NCBI GenBank assembly: GCA_964507325.1
Contig: CAZDQL010000003.1
Span: forward strand, 85,908 to 149,907
Direction of reading: 5' to 3'
Length of the DNA: 64,000 nucleotides
From: CAZDQL01 sp964507325
Lineage (GTDB): Bacteria; Planctomycetota; UBA1135; GCA-002686595
Part shown: positions 27,158 through 36,030 of the stretch, in pieces
How the letters are laid out: each line of letters starts with the position of its first letter
Position numbering within the stretch: position 1 is the first letter of the stretch
Made by a program: the position numbers and the translations under genes
Notes under the pieces: generated by a model
Seen by the model: the letters and a program-made list of their open reading frames with translations, nothing else
What the model was told of the DNA's origin: nothing
The model's database searches: none

Positions 27158-28783
27158 TCAGTCGGTGTAGCCCAACCCGTGCAAGCGCGCCTCCACCTCC
27201 GCCTGCGCCGCGGGATCGTAGGGGTCCAAGCCGTCGAGCGCCTCCAGGGCGGCGTCCCCTTCCTCGTGAATCGGCGCGGGGGGTGAGTGGATCGCGCGCA
27301 GGTTCTCGGTGAGCGCCACGCCCTCCATCTCGTGGTAGACGGGAAGCCCGAGGAGAGTCAACGCGGTGGGCGTGACGTCGAGGATGGAACCGGTCCCACG
27401 CTGGGAGTTGTGCTCCACCCCCGGGCCGGCCAGGATCCAGATGCCGTCGCGGGCGTGCTCGGGGAAGGGTCGCGGGTGGGTCGTGAAGCTCTCCTGGTAG
27501 GTGGAGGCGACGACGTGCACGTCCGTGGCCACTTCGAAGAGGAGGTCCGGCACGACCCTTTCGGCGTACCGTCCCGGGTAGAGCTCGGCGCCGCGCCACA
27601 CCTCCGTCACCAGCGGCTCGTCACTCCGCGGCCTGCGGATCGCTCGCAGGGCCTGCGCCAGCTCGTCCAAGGTCGCCTCGCGTTCGGCGTCGTCGACGAT
27701 CCCGTCAGCCTCGCGCCCCGCCAGGTTCAGCCGCAGGCTGCCGAAGTTCCCCTCACAGGCGGTGGCGAAGGCGCGCGTGCGCTCCATCTCGAGCGTCCCC
27801 AGGCGCCGCCGCCGCTCGGCCGCGCGCGCCGTCGCCAGGGGGCCGGTGGGGGGTGCGCTCGCGGTCGACGACGGGCGCTCCACCGACCACCCCTCTTCGA
27901 TCAGCCAGTGGTGCAAGTTGAACTGACTGGGGTAGGCCGCGAAGCCGTGGTCGGAGAGGAGCAGCACGTGTGTGTCGGGTCCGACGACCTCGACCAAGCG
28001 TCCGAGTGTCCCGTCGAGGCGCTCGAGCAGCCTGGCCACGAGGGTGTCCGGGCGACCGTCGTAGACGCGGTGACTCAGGACGTCGAGGCTCTTGAACACG
28101 ACGAAGGAGAGGTCCCAGTCGGGACGCTCCAGGAGCTCGACGAGCGCCGCCTCCTTGATCCCGAGCTGCTGCTCGATGACGGCCCAGCTGAGCGCCTGGT
28201 CCTCGCGCCAGATCCCCAGATCAGGCACGAAGCCGCGGGCGCGCAGCTCGTCGGCGTACTCGGCGGGCCAGGTGTAGTCCGCGTCGAAGGGGCTGAGCAT
28301 CCCGGCGACCAGGGTGCCGAGGACCGGCTCCGGGGGGTAGGTCACCGGTATCCCGAAGACGTTCACCCGCCGGCCGCGCGCCTTCAGGATGCGCCAGAGG
28401 GGCAGGGCACGGTTGGACCGGGAGCTGATCAGTCGCGCGTCGTTGCCCCCTTCGACCGGTTCGAAGAAGGAGTAGACCCCGGTCTGCCCGGGCCCCTTGC
28501 CGGTCACGGCGGCCACCCAGGCCGCGGACGAGATCGGAACGACCGTCGAGGCCAGCCGCCGCGAGGCGCCGCGCTCGAGGAGGCTCGCCACGCTGGGCAG
28601 GCGCCCGGCGGCGACCAGGGGATCGATTAGGTCGAAGGTCGCACCGTCCCAGCCGACGATCAGGAGGCGCGTGGATTCTCGGTCAGCGGAGGACCCCGGT
28701 CGATCCGCGCCCCCACAGCCGCCCAACACGAGCAGCAGCGAGAAGAGCAGCGCCAGCGGCGTCCCGGTCGACGGCTGGCGCAC
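27158..28783 (-). CDS. Type I phosphodiesterase/nucleotide pyrophosphatase-like lipoprotein
   Basis: A 541-residue protein of the alkaline phosphatase superfamily. The first metal-binding motif is LLIVGWDGATFDLIDP; the nucleophile region is VPISSAAWVAAVTGKGPG (Ser expected); a later metal motif is LLLSDHGFAAYPSQFNLHHW. The N-terminus ends in the lipobox LVLGGC, so the protein should be lipid-anchored. The GTG at 28783 gives a normal 22-residue lipoprotein signal; an ATG at 28885 in the same frame would give an unusually long 56-residue one, and neither has a convincing ribosome-binding site. It may hydrolyse a phosphodiester or phosphomonoester outside the cytoplasm. It lies downstream of the two-component pair on the same strand but separated by about 285 bases. 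Confidence 0.85.
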   Translation of the reverse strand: MRQPSTGTPLALLFSLLLVLGGCGGADRPGSSADRESTRLLIVGWDGATFDLIDPLVAAGRLPSVASLLERGASRRLASTVVPISSAAWVAAVTGKGPGQTGVYSFFEPVEGGNDARLISSRSNRALPLWRILKARGRRVNVFGIPVTYPPEPVLGTLVAGMLSPFDADYTWPAEYADELRARGFVPDLGIWREDQALSWAVIEQQLGIKEAALVELLERPDWDLSFVVFKSLDVLSHRVYDGRPDTLVARLLERLDGTLGRLVEVVGPDTHVLLLSDHGFAAYPSQFNLHHWLIEEGWSVERPSSTASAPPTGPLATARAAERRRRLGTLEMERTRAFATACEGNFGSLRLNLAGREADGIVDDAEREATLDELAQALRAIRRPRSDEPLVTEVWRGAELYPGRYAERVVPDLLFEVATDVHVVASTYQESFTTHPRPFPEHARDGIWILAGPGVEHNSQRGTGSILDVTPTALTLLGLPVYHEMEGVALTENLRAIHSPPAPIHEEGDAALEALDGLDPYDPAAQAEVEARLHGLGYTD

Positions 28784-29069
28784 GGGGTCGCGGTGGACCC
28801 TCGGAGCACCGCACCTCGTGATTGCCGCGCCTCTGATCAGGACTGGCAGACGGGCAGCAGTGCGTAGGCGTCGGGGGAGGTCCATGCCTCGAGGGGTGGA
28901 TGGGTGTTCCAGTGGGGCCGAGCCGAGCTGTCCGGCGGATCGATCGCGGTGACAGAGCCAGCGGATGCTAGTGGAGGCCGTATTGGCCCGCAAGCTGGCC
29001 CGGAAGGCGGCCGGGCCGGGTTCGAGGGGTGCGGGCCACCCTTCTCTCGCTGTCGTTCGAGGACTCTCG

Positions 29070-30653
29070 TCAGGCTTCAGGGGACGCGCAGTCCGGCGGA
29101 CCAGCACACCCCGGCAGGTCGAAGCGCGCGATCGCCCCACCCGCAGGGGGATCGAGAGTCTCCAGGTGGCCGTCGTGCAGTTCGACGATGCGACGCGCCA
29201 CCGTCAGACCCAGCCCGGCCGAGTCCGGATCACGCTGCGGCCCCCCCCCGGTGGCGGAGAATCCGGGGCCGTCGTCGGCGACGGCGAAGCGCACTCTGCC
29301 GTCCTGGACCTCGAGGGCCACCTCCACCTTCGAGGTGGCGTGGCGCAGCGCATTGCGCAGCAGATTCTCCAGCACGCGGGTCAGGCGACGACCGTCGGCG
29401 TCGAGGGGCGGGGCGTGGGTGGGCAGATCGACCTCGATGCGCAGGCCCCGCGACTCCGCCAAGGGAACCAGGCCGCTGACCACGCGCTCGACCAGCTCAC
29501 CGGGCAGGACCGGTTCGCGAACCAGCGCGGTGCCAGCCTCGATGCGCGCCACGTCGAGCAGGTCCTCCGCCAGCTCACAGACACGCTGGACGTCCTGACG
29601 AGCGCTCGACAGGGTGGCGCGCAGGGCGGTCGCGTCCAGCTCCGCGGTGGGGACGGCGAGGCCGGCGTTCGCGCGATCGATGCAGGCGAGCAAGGCGGTG
29701 AGCGGCGTGCGCAGGTCGTGCGACACCTGGGCGACCCACTCGCGTCGCTCTCTGTCGCGCTCTTCGAGGGTGCGCACGAGATCGGCGATGCGGCCACGCG
29801 CCTGCTCGAGAGAGCGGCCGAGGACCGCGATCTCGTCGCGGCCCCGCACCGCGAAGACCGCGGTCGAGCCACGTGGATCGGCGGAGGCGACCGCCCGGGA
29901 CAAGCGCGAGAGCCGTGCGGTGACGAGTCGCGAGAGCAGCACGCTGACGATCAGGGCGACACCGAGGTTCAACCCGAAGCTGACCACCCGTGCCAGGCGC
30001 TCCATGCTGTGCGTGACCGCATCGAAATCCTCCTCGGTGATCACCGGCAGCTCGTGGGCGTCGAAACCCGGGTCCAGCTGGTCGAGCCCCTCCAGATCGC
30101 TCGCTGAGAGGAGTGGATGGGTGAAGACGAGCCAGCCGGCCAGCTGCCCGTCGCGGAAGGCCGGGACCATGTGCTCGCAAGAGGCGCTCGGGTCGATCGG
30201 TGCGTCGGGCTCGTAGGGTTCCTCCGGTTGCGGCTGCCACGCCGTGCCGATCGACGCCGTGCTCTCCGCGGGAGTGGCGACGATCGCCAGCTGGGGGTCG
30301 AGCCAGAGGAAGCTGCCAGCCATCTCGGCCAGCTCTTCTTCCGTTCTTGTGATCGCCTCCGGGGTCGGCTGCCAGAGGCCGTTCGGTAGACGTTCTGCGC
30401 CCTCGAGCAGCAGGGCCACGAGGGCTCCCTCGTCCGGTCCCTGGGCGTCCGTGGAATGCGGACTGCTGACCACGGTGAAGCCGCGCTCATCGTCGGGGAG
30501 ACCGAAGGCGCGGAAGACGGCCGCGTAGATGTGCCCGCCGAGCAGATCGAAGGCCAGGAGTGTCAGGACCAACAAACCGGCCAGGCGCACGGAGAGGCGC
30601 CCGTACCAGGGCACGCGCACGTTCACAGCCTGCTCGCTCGTGGCACGTTTCAT
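29070..30653 (-). CDS. Membrane histidine kinase, partner of the OmpR-type regulator
   Basis: A 527-residue sensor kinase. Two membrane helices (about 20-45 and 225-245) flank a periplasmic sensor domain of about 180 residues with no recognised family. A HAMP linker (about 245-300), the HisKA box VAQVSHDLRTPLTAL (His312) and an ATPase domain with LENLLRNALRHA, VADDGPGF and AGLGLTVARRIVELH follow. The ATG at 30653 overlaps the stop of the regulator gene by four bases (ATGA); the frame is open far upstream, but that part is antisense to other genes. With the regulator it forms a classical two-component system. The signal is unknown. Confidence 0.93.
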   Translation of the reverse strand: MKRATSEQAVNVRVPWYGRLSVRLAGLLVLTLLAFDLLGGHIYAAVFRAFGLPDDERGFTVVSSPHSTDAQGPDEGALVALLLEGAERLPNGLWQPTPEAITRTEEELAEMAGSFLWLDPQLAIVATPAESTASIGTAWQPQPEEPYEPDAPIDPSASCEHMVPAFRDGQLAGWLVFTHPLLSASDLEGLDQLDPGFDAHELPVITEEDFDAVTHSMERLARVVSFGLNLGVALIVSVLLSRLVTARLSRLSRAVASADPRGSTAVFAVRGRDEIAVLGRSLEQARGRIADLVRTLEERDRERREWVAQVSHDLRTPLTALLACIDRANAGLAVPTAELDATALRATLSSARQDVQRVCELAEDLLDVARIEAGTALVREPVLPGELVERVVSGLVPLAESRGLRIEVDLPTHAPPLDADGRRLTRVLENLLRNALRHATSKVEVALEVQDGRVRFAVADDGPGFSATGGGPQRDPDSAGLGLTVARRIVELHDGHLETLDPPAGGAIARFDLPGCAGPPDCASPEA

Positions 30654-31342
30654 GCCGGCTCTTCGAAGCGGTAGCCCACACCCCACTCGGTGAGGAGCAG
30701 GCGCGGGCGCCCGGGGTCGACCTCGAGGTGGGTGCGCAGACGACGGACGTGCACATCCACGGTCCGCGGATCGCCGTCGTAGTCGATGCCCCAGACCCGA
30801 TCGAGGAGCTGTTCGCGGGTCCACGCCCGGCCGGGGTGCCCCATCAGGAAGCGCAGCAGCTCGAACTCCTTGGGCTTGAGGTCCAGCCTCTCCTCGCCAC
30901 GGCCGACCTGCAGCGCGGTCGTGTCCAGCCAGAGGTCCCCGGCGCGCAGGACATCCGCCGGGTGCGTGCGCCCCGAACGCCGCAGGACGCAGCGCACGCG
31001 TGCGAGCAATTCGGGCATGTGGCAGGGCTTGACCACGTAGTCGTCCGCGCCGGCGTCCAGACCGCGCACGCGGTCGTCCCAGTGGTCGCGAGCCGTGAGC
31101 ACGATCAGCGGCTGCTCGGGATTGGCGCGCGAGAGCTCCCGGCACAGCTCGAGCCCATCGCCATCGGGCAGGCCGAGGTCGAGCAGCACCAAGGCGACGT
31201 CCTCCTTCAGGCACTCGCGGGCCACGCCGAGCGTGCGCGCGAGCACGGGCTCGAAGCCGTCGTTCTCGAGCGCAGCCGCCACCTCCTCGAGGATGCGACC
31301 GTCGTCCTCGACGACCAGGATGCGTGGTGTGTCGTGGGTCAT
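30650..31342 (-). CDS. OmpR/PhoB-family response regulator
   Basis: A 230-residue regulator. The receiver domain (about 6-120) has the acidic pair VVEDD, phospho-acceptor Asp55 in LVLLDLGLPDGDG, Thr in IVLTARD and Lys in DYVVKPCHMPEL. The C-terminal winged helix (about 135-228) has LDLKPKEFELLRFL and TVDVHVRRLRTHLE, both typical of OmpR-type DNA binding. It is the first gene of the pair, coupled to the kinase by ATGA overlap, and faces a divergent sugar-type operon across a 304-base gap. Control of that operon is possible by position only. Confidence 0.95.
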   Translation of the reverse strand: MTHDTPRILVVEDDGRILEEVAAALENDGFEPVLARTLGVARECLKEDVALVLLDLGLPDGDGLELCRELSRANPEQPLIVLTARDHWDDRVRGLDAGADDYVVKPCHMPELLARVRCVLRRSGRTHPADVLRAGDLWLDTTALQVGRGEERLDLKPKEFELLRFLMGHPGRAWTREQLLDRVWGIDYDGDPRTVDVHVRRLRTHLEVDPGRPRLLLTEWGVGYRFEEPA

Positions 31343-31646
31343 TGCGGGCGCCGTTCGCAGACGGCCGCCAACTGAATCTTACCTCCGAGACGACGCCCAT
31401 CTCGAAATGAGCAGGACCTCTCGCGCGACGGCAATGTGTGGTTAACAAGCTGCGCCCGGAGGTGGCCGCCCAGAACTCGGCCTCGAGGCTCTCGTGCAAC
31501 GAGAGCCGGCCGCGGAAGCGCTCTCCCGGTAGGTCGGAGAGACGACGCAGCAGCCCGCGCGCATCCGTTAGGCTGTTGGAGGGATCGAAGGGCGACTTCG
31601 CCGTCCCGGTGGATGCCGAGCCCCGCTGCGAGGATCCGAACGAGCG
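31343..31646. other. Divergent promoter region
   Basis: About 304 bases between the response regulator (leftward) and the oxidoreductase operon (rightward). It is the natural place for binding sites of the regulator. I could not identify a clear direct repeat or a promoter with confidence. Confidence 0.45.
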
Positions 31647-32741
31647 ATGAGCACCTCTACTGAGAAGGGCGTCCTGATCCATGGTGCCGGTTGGGTGGCC
31701 ACCCAGCACGTCGAAGCCTTCCTGCACGATCCACGGGCGGAGATCGTCGCCATCTCCAGCCGCAGCGCGGAGAGCGCGCGGCGCCTGGCGCAGCGCTACG
31801 AGCTCGACGTGCCCTGCCTCGACCGCCTCGGCGAGGGGCTGCACGTCGACGGGGTGGACGTCGTTTCGATCTGCACGCCCCAGCACGTGCACGTCGAGAA
31901 CGCCCTCGAGATCGCGGAGGCGGGCAAGCACCTCGTGATAGAGAAGCCCGTGGCCATGAACCTCGCCGACCTGCGTCGCGTCCAGGCCGCGGTCGAGGCG
32001 GCCGGGGTGAAGAGCATCGTCGGCTTCGTGCTGCGTTGGAATCCGCTCTTCCAGGCCATCAAGCGCATGAGCGCGCAGGGAGCGCTGGGCGAGGTGTTCT
32101 GCGTGGAGACCGACTACCAGAGCTACCAGGGCGACTGGTGGCCGGGCTGGGAGGAGGGACGCACGCTGGAGGAAGGCGGATCCGCGATGCTCGTCGCGGG
32201 CTGCCACGCGGTGGACGCGCTGCGCTGGTTTGCCGGCGCCGGGGAGTTCGAGGCCGCGAATCCCGTCGAGGTGTTCTCGTGGACCGGCGGCAAGCGCAAG
32301 GGCAATGGCGACATGTATCACCCGCCGACCCACGCCTTCCGCACGGGCACGCCGCTCGAGTACGCCGGCCTCGAGATGATCCTCGTGCGCTTCGACAACG
32401 GCGTGCTCGGCAAGGTCGGCTGCAACTTCGAGTGCGTGCAGCCGTACGCCTTCCCGATCGAGGTGTTCGGCGACCGGGGCACGATCAAGGGCAACCGCGT
32501 CTACTCCCACTGGTTCCCCGGCCAGCGCGACTGGGTCGAACTTCCCGTCATCACCCCCGATTCGAGCGACGTCACCCACCACCCGTTCCAGGGCCAGATG
32601 AGCCACTTCCTCGACTGCCTCGAGGAGGACGTCGAGTCGCACTGCAACCTCGCCCAAGCGGCGATCAGCCACGAGATCGTGTTCGCCGCCGAGGAGTGCC
32701 ATCGAACCGGTCGGCCGGTGACGTGGCCGCTGGCTGACTGA
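31647..32741 (+). CDS. Gfo/Idh/MocA-family oxidoreductase, cytosolic
   Basis: A 364-residue NAD(P)-dependent dehydrogenase with no signal peptide. The Rossmann domain (about 1-125) has HGAGWVATQHVEAFL and SICTPQHVHVENAL, and the family lysine motif is VIEKPVAMN. The C-terminal sheet domain has VGFVLRWNPLFQAIK and GGSAMLVAGCHAVDALRW, the latter with the His used in catalysis in this family. It probably oxidises a sugar or inositol-like substrate. It is the first of three genes with short gaps (16 and 26 bases) that likely form one operon with a DUF6807 gene and a Tat-exported relative. Confidence 0.92.
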   Translation: MSTSTEKGVLIHGAGWVATQHVEAFLHDPRAEIVAISSRSAESARRLAQRYELDVPCLDRLGEGLHVDGVDVVSICTPQHVHVENALEIAEAGKHLVIEKPVAMNLADLRRVQAAVEAAGVKSIVGFVLRWNPLFQAIKRMSAQGALGEVFCVETDYQSYQGDWWPGWEEGRTLEEGGSAMLVAGCHAVDALRWFAGAGEFEAANPVEVFSWTGGKRKGNGDMYHPPTHAFRTGTPLEYAGLEMILVRFDNGVLGKVGCNFECVQPYAFPIEVFGDRGTIKGNRVYSHWFPGQRDWVELPVITPDSSDVTHHPFQGQMSHFLDCLEEDVESHCNLAQAAISHEIVFAAEECHRTGRPVTWPLAD

Positions 32742-32757
32742 ATCCCCCCCAGACACC

Positions 32758-33762
32758 ATGATCCTGATCGAGCTCACCGCCTGCCTCGTGATCCTCGCCT
32801 CTGCGTGCCCCGAGCTCTCGGCCCGTGCGGAGATGACCGCGACCCTCGACGAGGAGGGCCAGGTGGTCCTGCGCGAGGGCGAGACGCCGATCCTGCGCTA
32901 CCTCTCCCGTCGGGTCGAGGTGCCCGAAGGCATGTTCGACGTCGAGGATCCCCAGACGCTCGCCTATCGCCAGCTCTACGCCCAGCCGCGCAGCGACTAC
33001 ATCCATCCGCTCTACGGTCCCGACGGGGAGTCCCTCACCCACGACTGGAGCGTCGATCACCCGCACCACCGAGGCATCTACTGGGCCTGGCCGGAGGTCC
33101 AGCTCGTGGACGACGCAGGCGCAACGGTGACGGGCGACCTGCACGCCCTGGTCGGCATCTTCGCGCGACCCGTGGGCCAACCACTCATCGAGAGCGGCGA
33201 GACCGCGGCGTGCGTGACGATGCGCAACGTGTGGCTGTGGCAGGACGAGGAGCCCGTCGTCTTCGAGCGGGCGCGCATCACCGCCCATGCCTTGGACGCG
33301 GCCGGTGTGCGCGCCGTCGACCTCGAGCTGCGCTTCGAGGCCCTGCGCGACGGGGTGACCCTCGCCCGGCGGGGCACGAACCTGTACGGCGGCCTCAACA
33401 CGCGGCTGGCGCAGGTCGCCGGGCAGGAGCTCGGCTACCACGCGGATCCGGAGGGCGCCGAGCCGCGACGCGCGTGGGGCTGCGCGCGGGGGACGTGGGC
33501 CGGCGGGAAGCGGCAGACGACCCTCGCCATCCTCGACCATCCGCGCAATCCCGACTTCCCCGGCGACCGGATCGAGTACCCGGACCTGCCTTGGTTCCAG
33601 CCGGCCTTCCCCCGAGCGGACACGCGCCATGCATTGCGACGCGGCGACCCGCTGGTGCTCCGATATCGCTATCTCGTCATTCCCGAGGCCGCCGCGCCCG
33701 AGACGCTGCACGCCGCCTGGGACGCCTACGTCGCAGACACTCCCCCCTCCACCGATCGCTGA
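32758..33762 (+). CDS. DUF6807 (PmoA-like) exported protein
   Basis: A 334-residue protein with a short signal-like N-terminus (MILIELTACLVILASACPEL). The hallmark SVDHPHHRGIYWAW segment places it in the DUF6807/PmoA family, common in planctomycete sugar gene clusters. Further family features are YIHPLYGPDGESLTHDW and LRYRYLVIPEA near the end. The family has no firmly established activity that I know of; its fold is thought to be a beta-sandwich. Position between two Gfo/Idh/MocA genes suggests that it acts on the same carbohydrate. The start was chosen for the signal and the 16-base gap from the preceding stop. Confidence 0.85.
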   Translation: MILIELTACLVILASACPELSARAEMTATLDEEGQVVLREGETPILRYLSRRVEVPEGMFDVEDPQTLAYRQLYAQPRSDYIHPLYGPDGESLTHDWSVDHPHHRGIYWAWPEVQLVDDAGATVTGDLHALVGIFARPVGQPLIESGETAACVTMRNVWLWQDEEPVVFERARITAHALDAAGVRAVDLELRFEALRDGVTLARRGTNLYGGLNTRLAQVAGQELGYHADPEGAEPRRAWGCARGTWAGGKRQTTLAILDHPRNPDFPGDRIEYPDLPWFQPAFPRADTRHALRRGDPLVLRYRYLVIPEAAAPETLHAAWDAYVADTPPSTDR

Positions 33763-33788
33763 TCCCCACCCCGAAGGCTGCCCCTCCC

Positions 33789-35111
33789 ATGACCCGTCAA
33801 CCCACTCGTCGTGACGCCCTCCTGCGCGGGGCCGCGGTCGCCGCGGCTCCTTTCTTCGCCACCCTCCCGGCCGCGGCGCGGCGATCCTCCACCCGACGCG
33901 AGAAGATCGGGCTCGGGCTCATCGGCGCCGGAGGAATGGGTTCGGCCAACCTGCGCTCGTGCCTGCAGGATCCGGACACGCGCTTGGCCGCGGTGTGCGA
34001 CGTGCAGCAGCCACGCATGGACGCGTGGACCAGCCAGCATCCCGACGCCAAGGCGTACGGCGACTGGCGTGAGCTCCTCGCCGATCCCGGGGTGGACGCG
34101 GTGATCATCGGCACCACGCCGCACTGGCACTGTCTGAACGCGGTCGAGGCGGCCAAGTCGGGCAAGCACGTCTTCCTGCAGAAGCCGGCGACGCTCTACC
34201 CTGCGGAGTCGATCGCGGTGCGCAACGCGTTCCGGAAGCACGGGGTGATCAGCCAGGTCGGCACGCAGATCCACCAGGCCGCGAACTACCGCCGCGCCGT
34301 CGACTGGGTGCGGTCCGGATGGCTCGGCCCGATCAACCGTGTGGAGTGTTTTTGGGGCTGGAACACCGGAATCGGTGGCGTCCTCGGCAAGGGGAGAGCC
34401 GGCCAGCCCGTGCCGGACGGAGTGGACTGGAAGATGTTCTGCGGCCCCGCCGGTCCGCTGGACTATCACCCCGGCATGATCTCGGACGCCGCGGCCCACT
34501 GCGGCTTCTGGCGCATCTCCGGCGGCTGGACGCCGGGGATGGCGCCGCACATCCTCGACCTGGCGGTGTGGGCCCTCGAGCTGGGCTTGCCGAAGAAGAT
34601 CAGCGCCTTCGGCGGCCGCTTCATCATGGACAACGACGGCGACGCTCCGGACACCCAGGACATGCTGTTCGACTACGGCCACCTGATCCTGCGCTGGCAC
34701 TGCAACCGCATCAACCACCACGGCTACGAGTTCGGCTCGCAGGCGCGGTCGCTGGGTACGTACTTCCACGGCCTGAACGGCACGCTCCGCTCCGACTACG
34801 GCAGCCGCGAGGTCACCCCGCAGAACGACTCCCTCGACCCCGAGGCCGAGCCGCCGCAGGTGATCCCCGACGGCATGAACCACGAGCACGAGTGGCTGCT
34901 CGGCATCCGCGAGGGCACCCAGCCCAGCTGCAACATGGAGTACCACCTCAAGGTGGACCTGCCGATCGTCCTGGGCAACCTCAGCTACGTCCTCGAGCGC
35001 ACGATCCATTTCGATCCCGAGAAGCTCGAGATCGTCGGCGATCCCGAGGCGGCCAGGCTCGCGGTCCCCGAGTACCAGGGTGAGTGGAAGTTCCCGGTCG
35101 AGTATCTGTGA
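33789..35111 (+). CDS. Gfo/Idh/MocA-family oxidoreductase, Tat-exported
   Basis: A 440-residue protein. The ATG at 33789 begins a twin-arginine signal (TRRDALLRGAAVAAAPFF); the frame is open far upstream, but that part overlaps the DUF6807 gene. After it come IGLGLIGAGGMGSANLRS (NAD(P) site), IIGTTPHWHCLNAVEAAKSG and the family motif changed to FLQKPAT (usually EKP). The C-terminal part, with GFWRISGGWTPGMAPHILDL, matches the exported branch common in planctomycetes. Exported members are thought to carry a tightly bound cofactor and act on glycosides, for instance at C3 of sugars; this is family knowledge, not visible here. It is the third gene of the operon. Confidence 0.92.
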   Translation: MTRQPTRRDALLRGAAVAAAPFFATLPAAARRSSTRREKIGLGLIGAGGMGSANLRSCLQDPDTRLAAVCDVQQPRMDAWTSQHPDAKAYGDWRELLADPGVDAVIIGTTPHWHCLNAVEAAKSGKHVFLQKPATLYPAESIAVRNAFRKHGVISQVGTQIHQAANYRRAVDWVRSGWLGPINRVECFWGWNTGIGGVLGKGRAGQPVPDGVDWKMFCGPAGPLDYHPGMISDAAAHCGFWRISGGWTPGMAPHILDLAVWALELGLPKKISAFGGRFIMDNDGDAPDTQDMLFDYGHLILRWHCNRINHHGYEFGSQARSLGTYFHGLNGTLRSDYGSREVTPQNDSLDPEAEPPQVIPDGMNHEHEWLLGIREGTQPSCNMEYHLKVDLPIVLGNLSYVLERTIHFDPEKLEIVGDPEAARLAVPEYQGEWKFPVEYL

Positions 35112-35253
35112 GGGATACCGAGGGGTGTTTGAGGACAGGTCTGCGGGCAGCAGGCAGGCGTATCGTCGCGGCGCGTCACACAGGGCTTGCGGCGCCGTAG
35201 ATGCGCGGCGATCGTAGTCCGCGAACCCCTCCCCGAAACCCCGGAGAAGTGCA

Positions 35254-35952
35254 ATGCAGCTCGAGAACTCCTGTCTCCTCGTCACCGGCGGCAGCGCCGG
35301 CATCGGCTACTCCATCGCAGAGCTCGCGCAGGCCCGCGGCGCCCGCATCGTCATCAATGGCCGTGATCCCGCCCGCCTGCGCGCCGCGGCGGAGGCGCTG
35401 GGGGTCGAGAGCGTGCCTGGTGACGTCGGGCACGACGCGGAGGAGATCGTCGCGCGCGCCGTCGAGAAGCTCGGTGGACTCGACGGACTCGTGAACAACG
35501 CGGCCTGGGGCAAACGCATGACGCTGGAGGAGCTCGACCCCGAGATCTTCGAGGCCATGTGGCGCGACAACGTCCTCGGCGCGGCGATGATGGCCAAGCA
35601 CTGCGTCCCCCACCTCAAGGCGGCAGGCGGTGGAACCATCGTCAACATGGCCTCCACTGCCGCCAGGCACGGCTACGCCGGCGGCAGCGCGTACTCCTCC
35701 ACCAAGTTCGCCCTCTCGAGTCTCACCCAGTGCTGGCAGGCCGAGTTGCGTCGCGACGACATCCGTGTGATCCAGATCAACCCGAGCGAGGTGCAAACCG
35801 GCTTCGGGGGCCGCGATCCGCAGCGGGAGATGGACCCCAAGAAGCTCCTCGCGGAGGACATCGCCCACGCCACCATCGCCGCCCTCGAGATGCACGACCG
35901 CGGCTTCGTCCCGGAGCTCACGGTGTTCGCGACCAATCCCTGGTCCACCTGA
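35254..35952 (+). CDS. Short-chain dehydrogenase/reductase
   Basis: A 232-residue SDR of classical type. The cofactor site is LVTGGSAGIGYSIAE, the structural motif is LVNNAAWGKR, and the catalytic residues are the Ser in NMASTAARHG and the pair in AYSSTKFALSS. The substrate is not predictable. It lies 142 bases downstream of the oxidoreductase operon on the same strand and could be a separate unit. Length is normal and the ATG at 35254 sits directly before the first strand. Confidence 0.93.
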   Translation: MQLENSCLLVTGGSAGIGYSIAELAQARGARIVINGRDPARLRAAAEALGVESVPGDVGHDAEEIVARAVEKLGGLDGLVNNAAWGKRMTLEELDPEIFEAMWRDNVLGAAMMAKHCVPHLKAAGGGTIVNMASTAARHGYAGGSAYSSTKFALSSLTQCWQAELRRDDIRVIQINPSEVQTGFGGRDPQREMDPKKLLAEDIAHATIAALEMHDRGFVPELTVFATNPWST

Positions 35953-36030
35953 ATTCCCAGTTCGGTCTCGGCATTCTGGGGTACGGCGGAGGGCGACGAC
36001 ACGGCGCCATCCTCGACACGCCCATCCACA

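Noticed and set aside
29070..32777. Very long minus-strand frame extending upstream of the histidine kinase
   Set aside because: Beyond 30653 it runs antisense through the response regulator region and the oxidoreductase gene. The ATGA overlap at 30653 fixes the kinase start.
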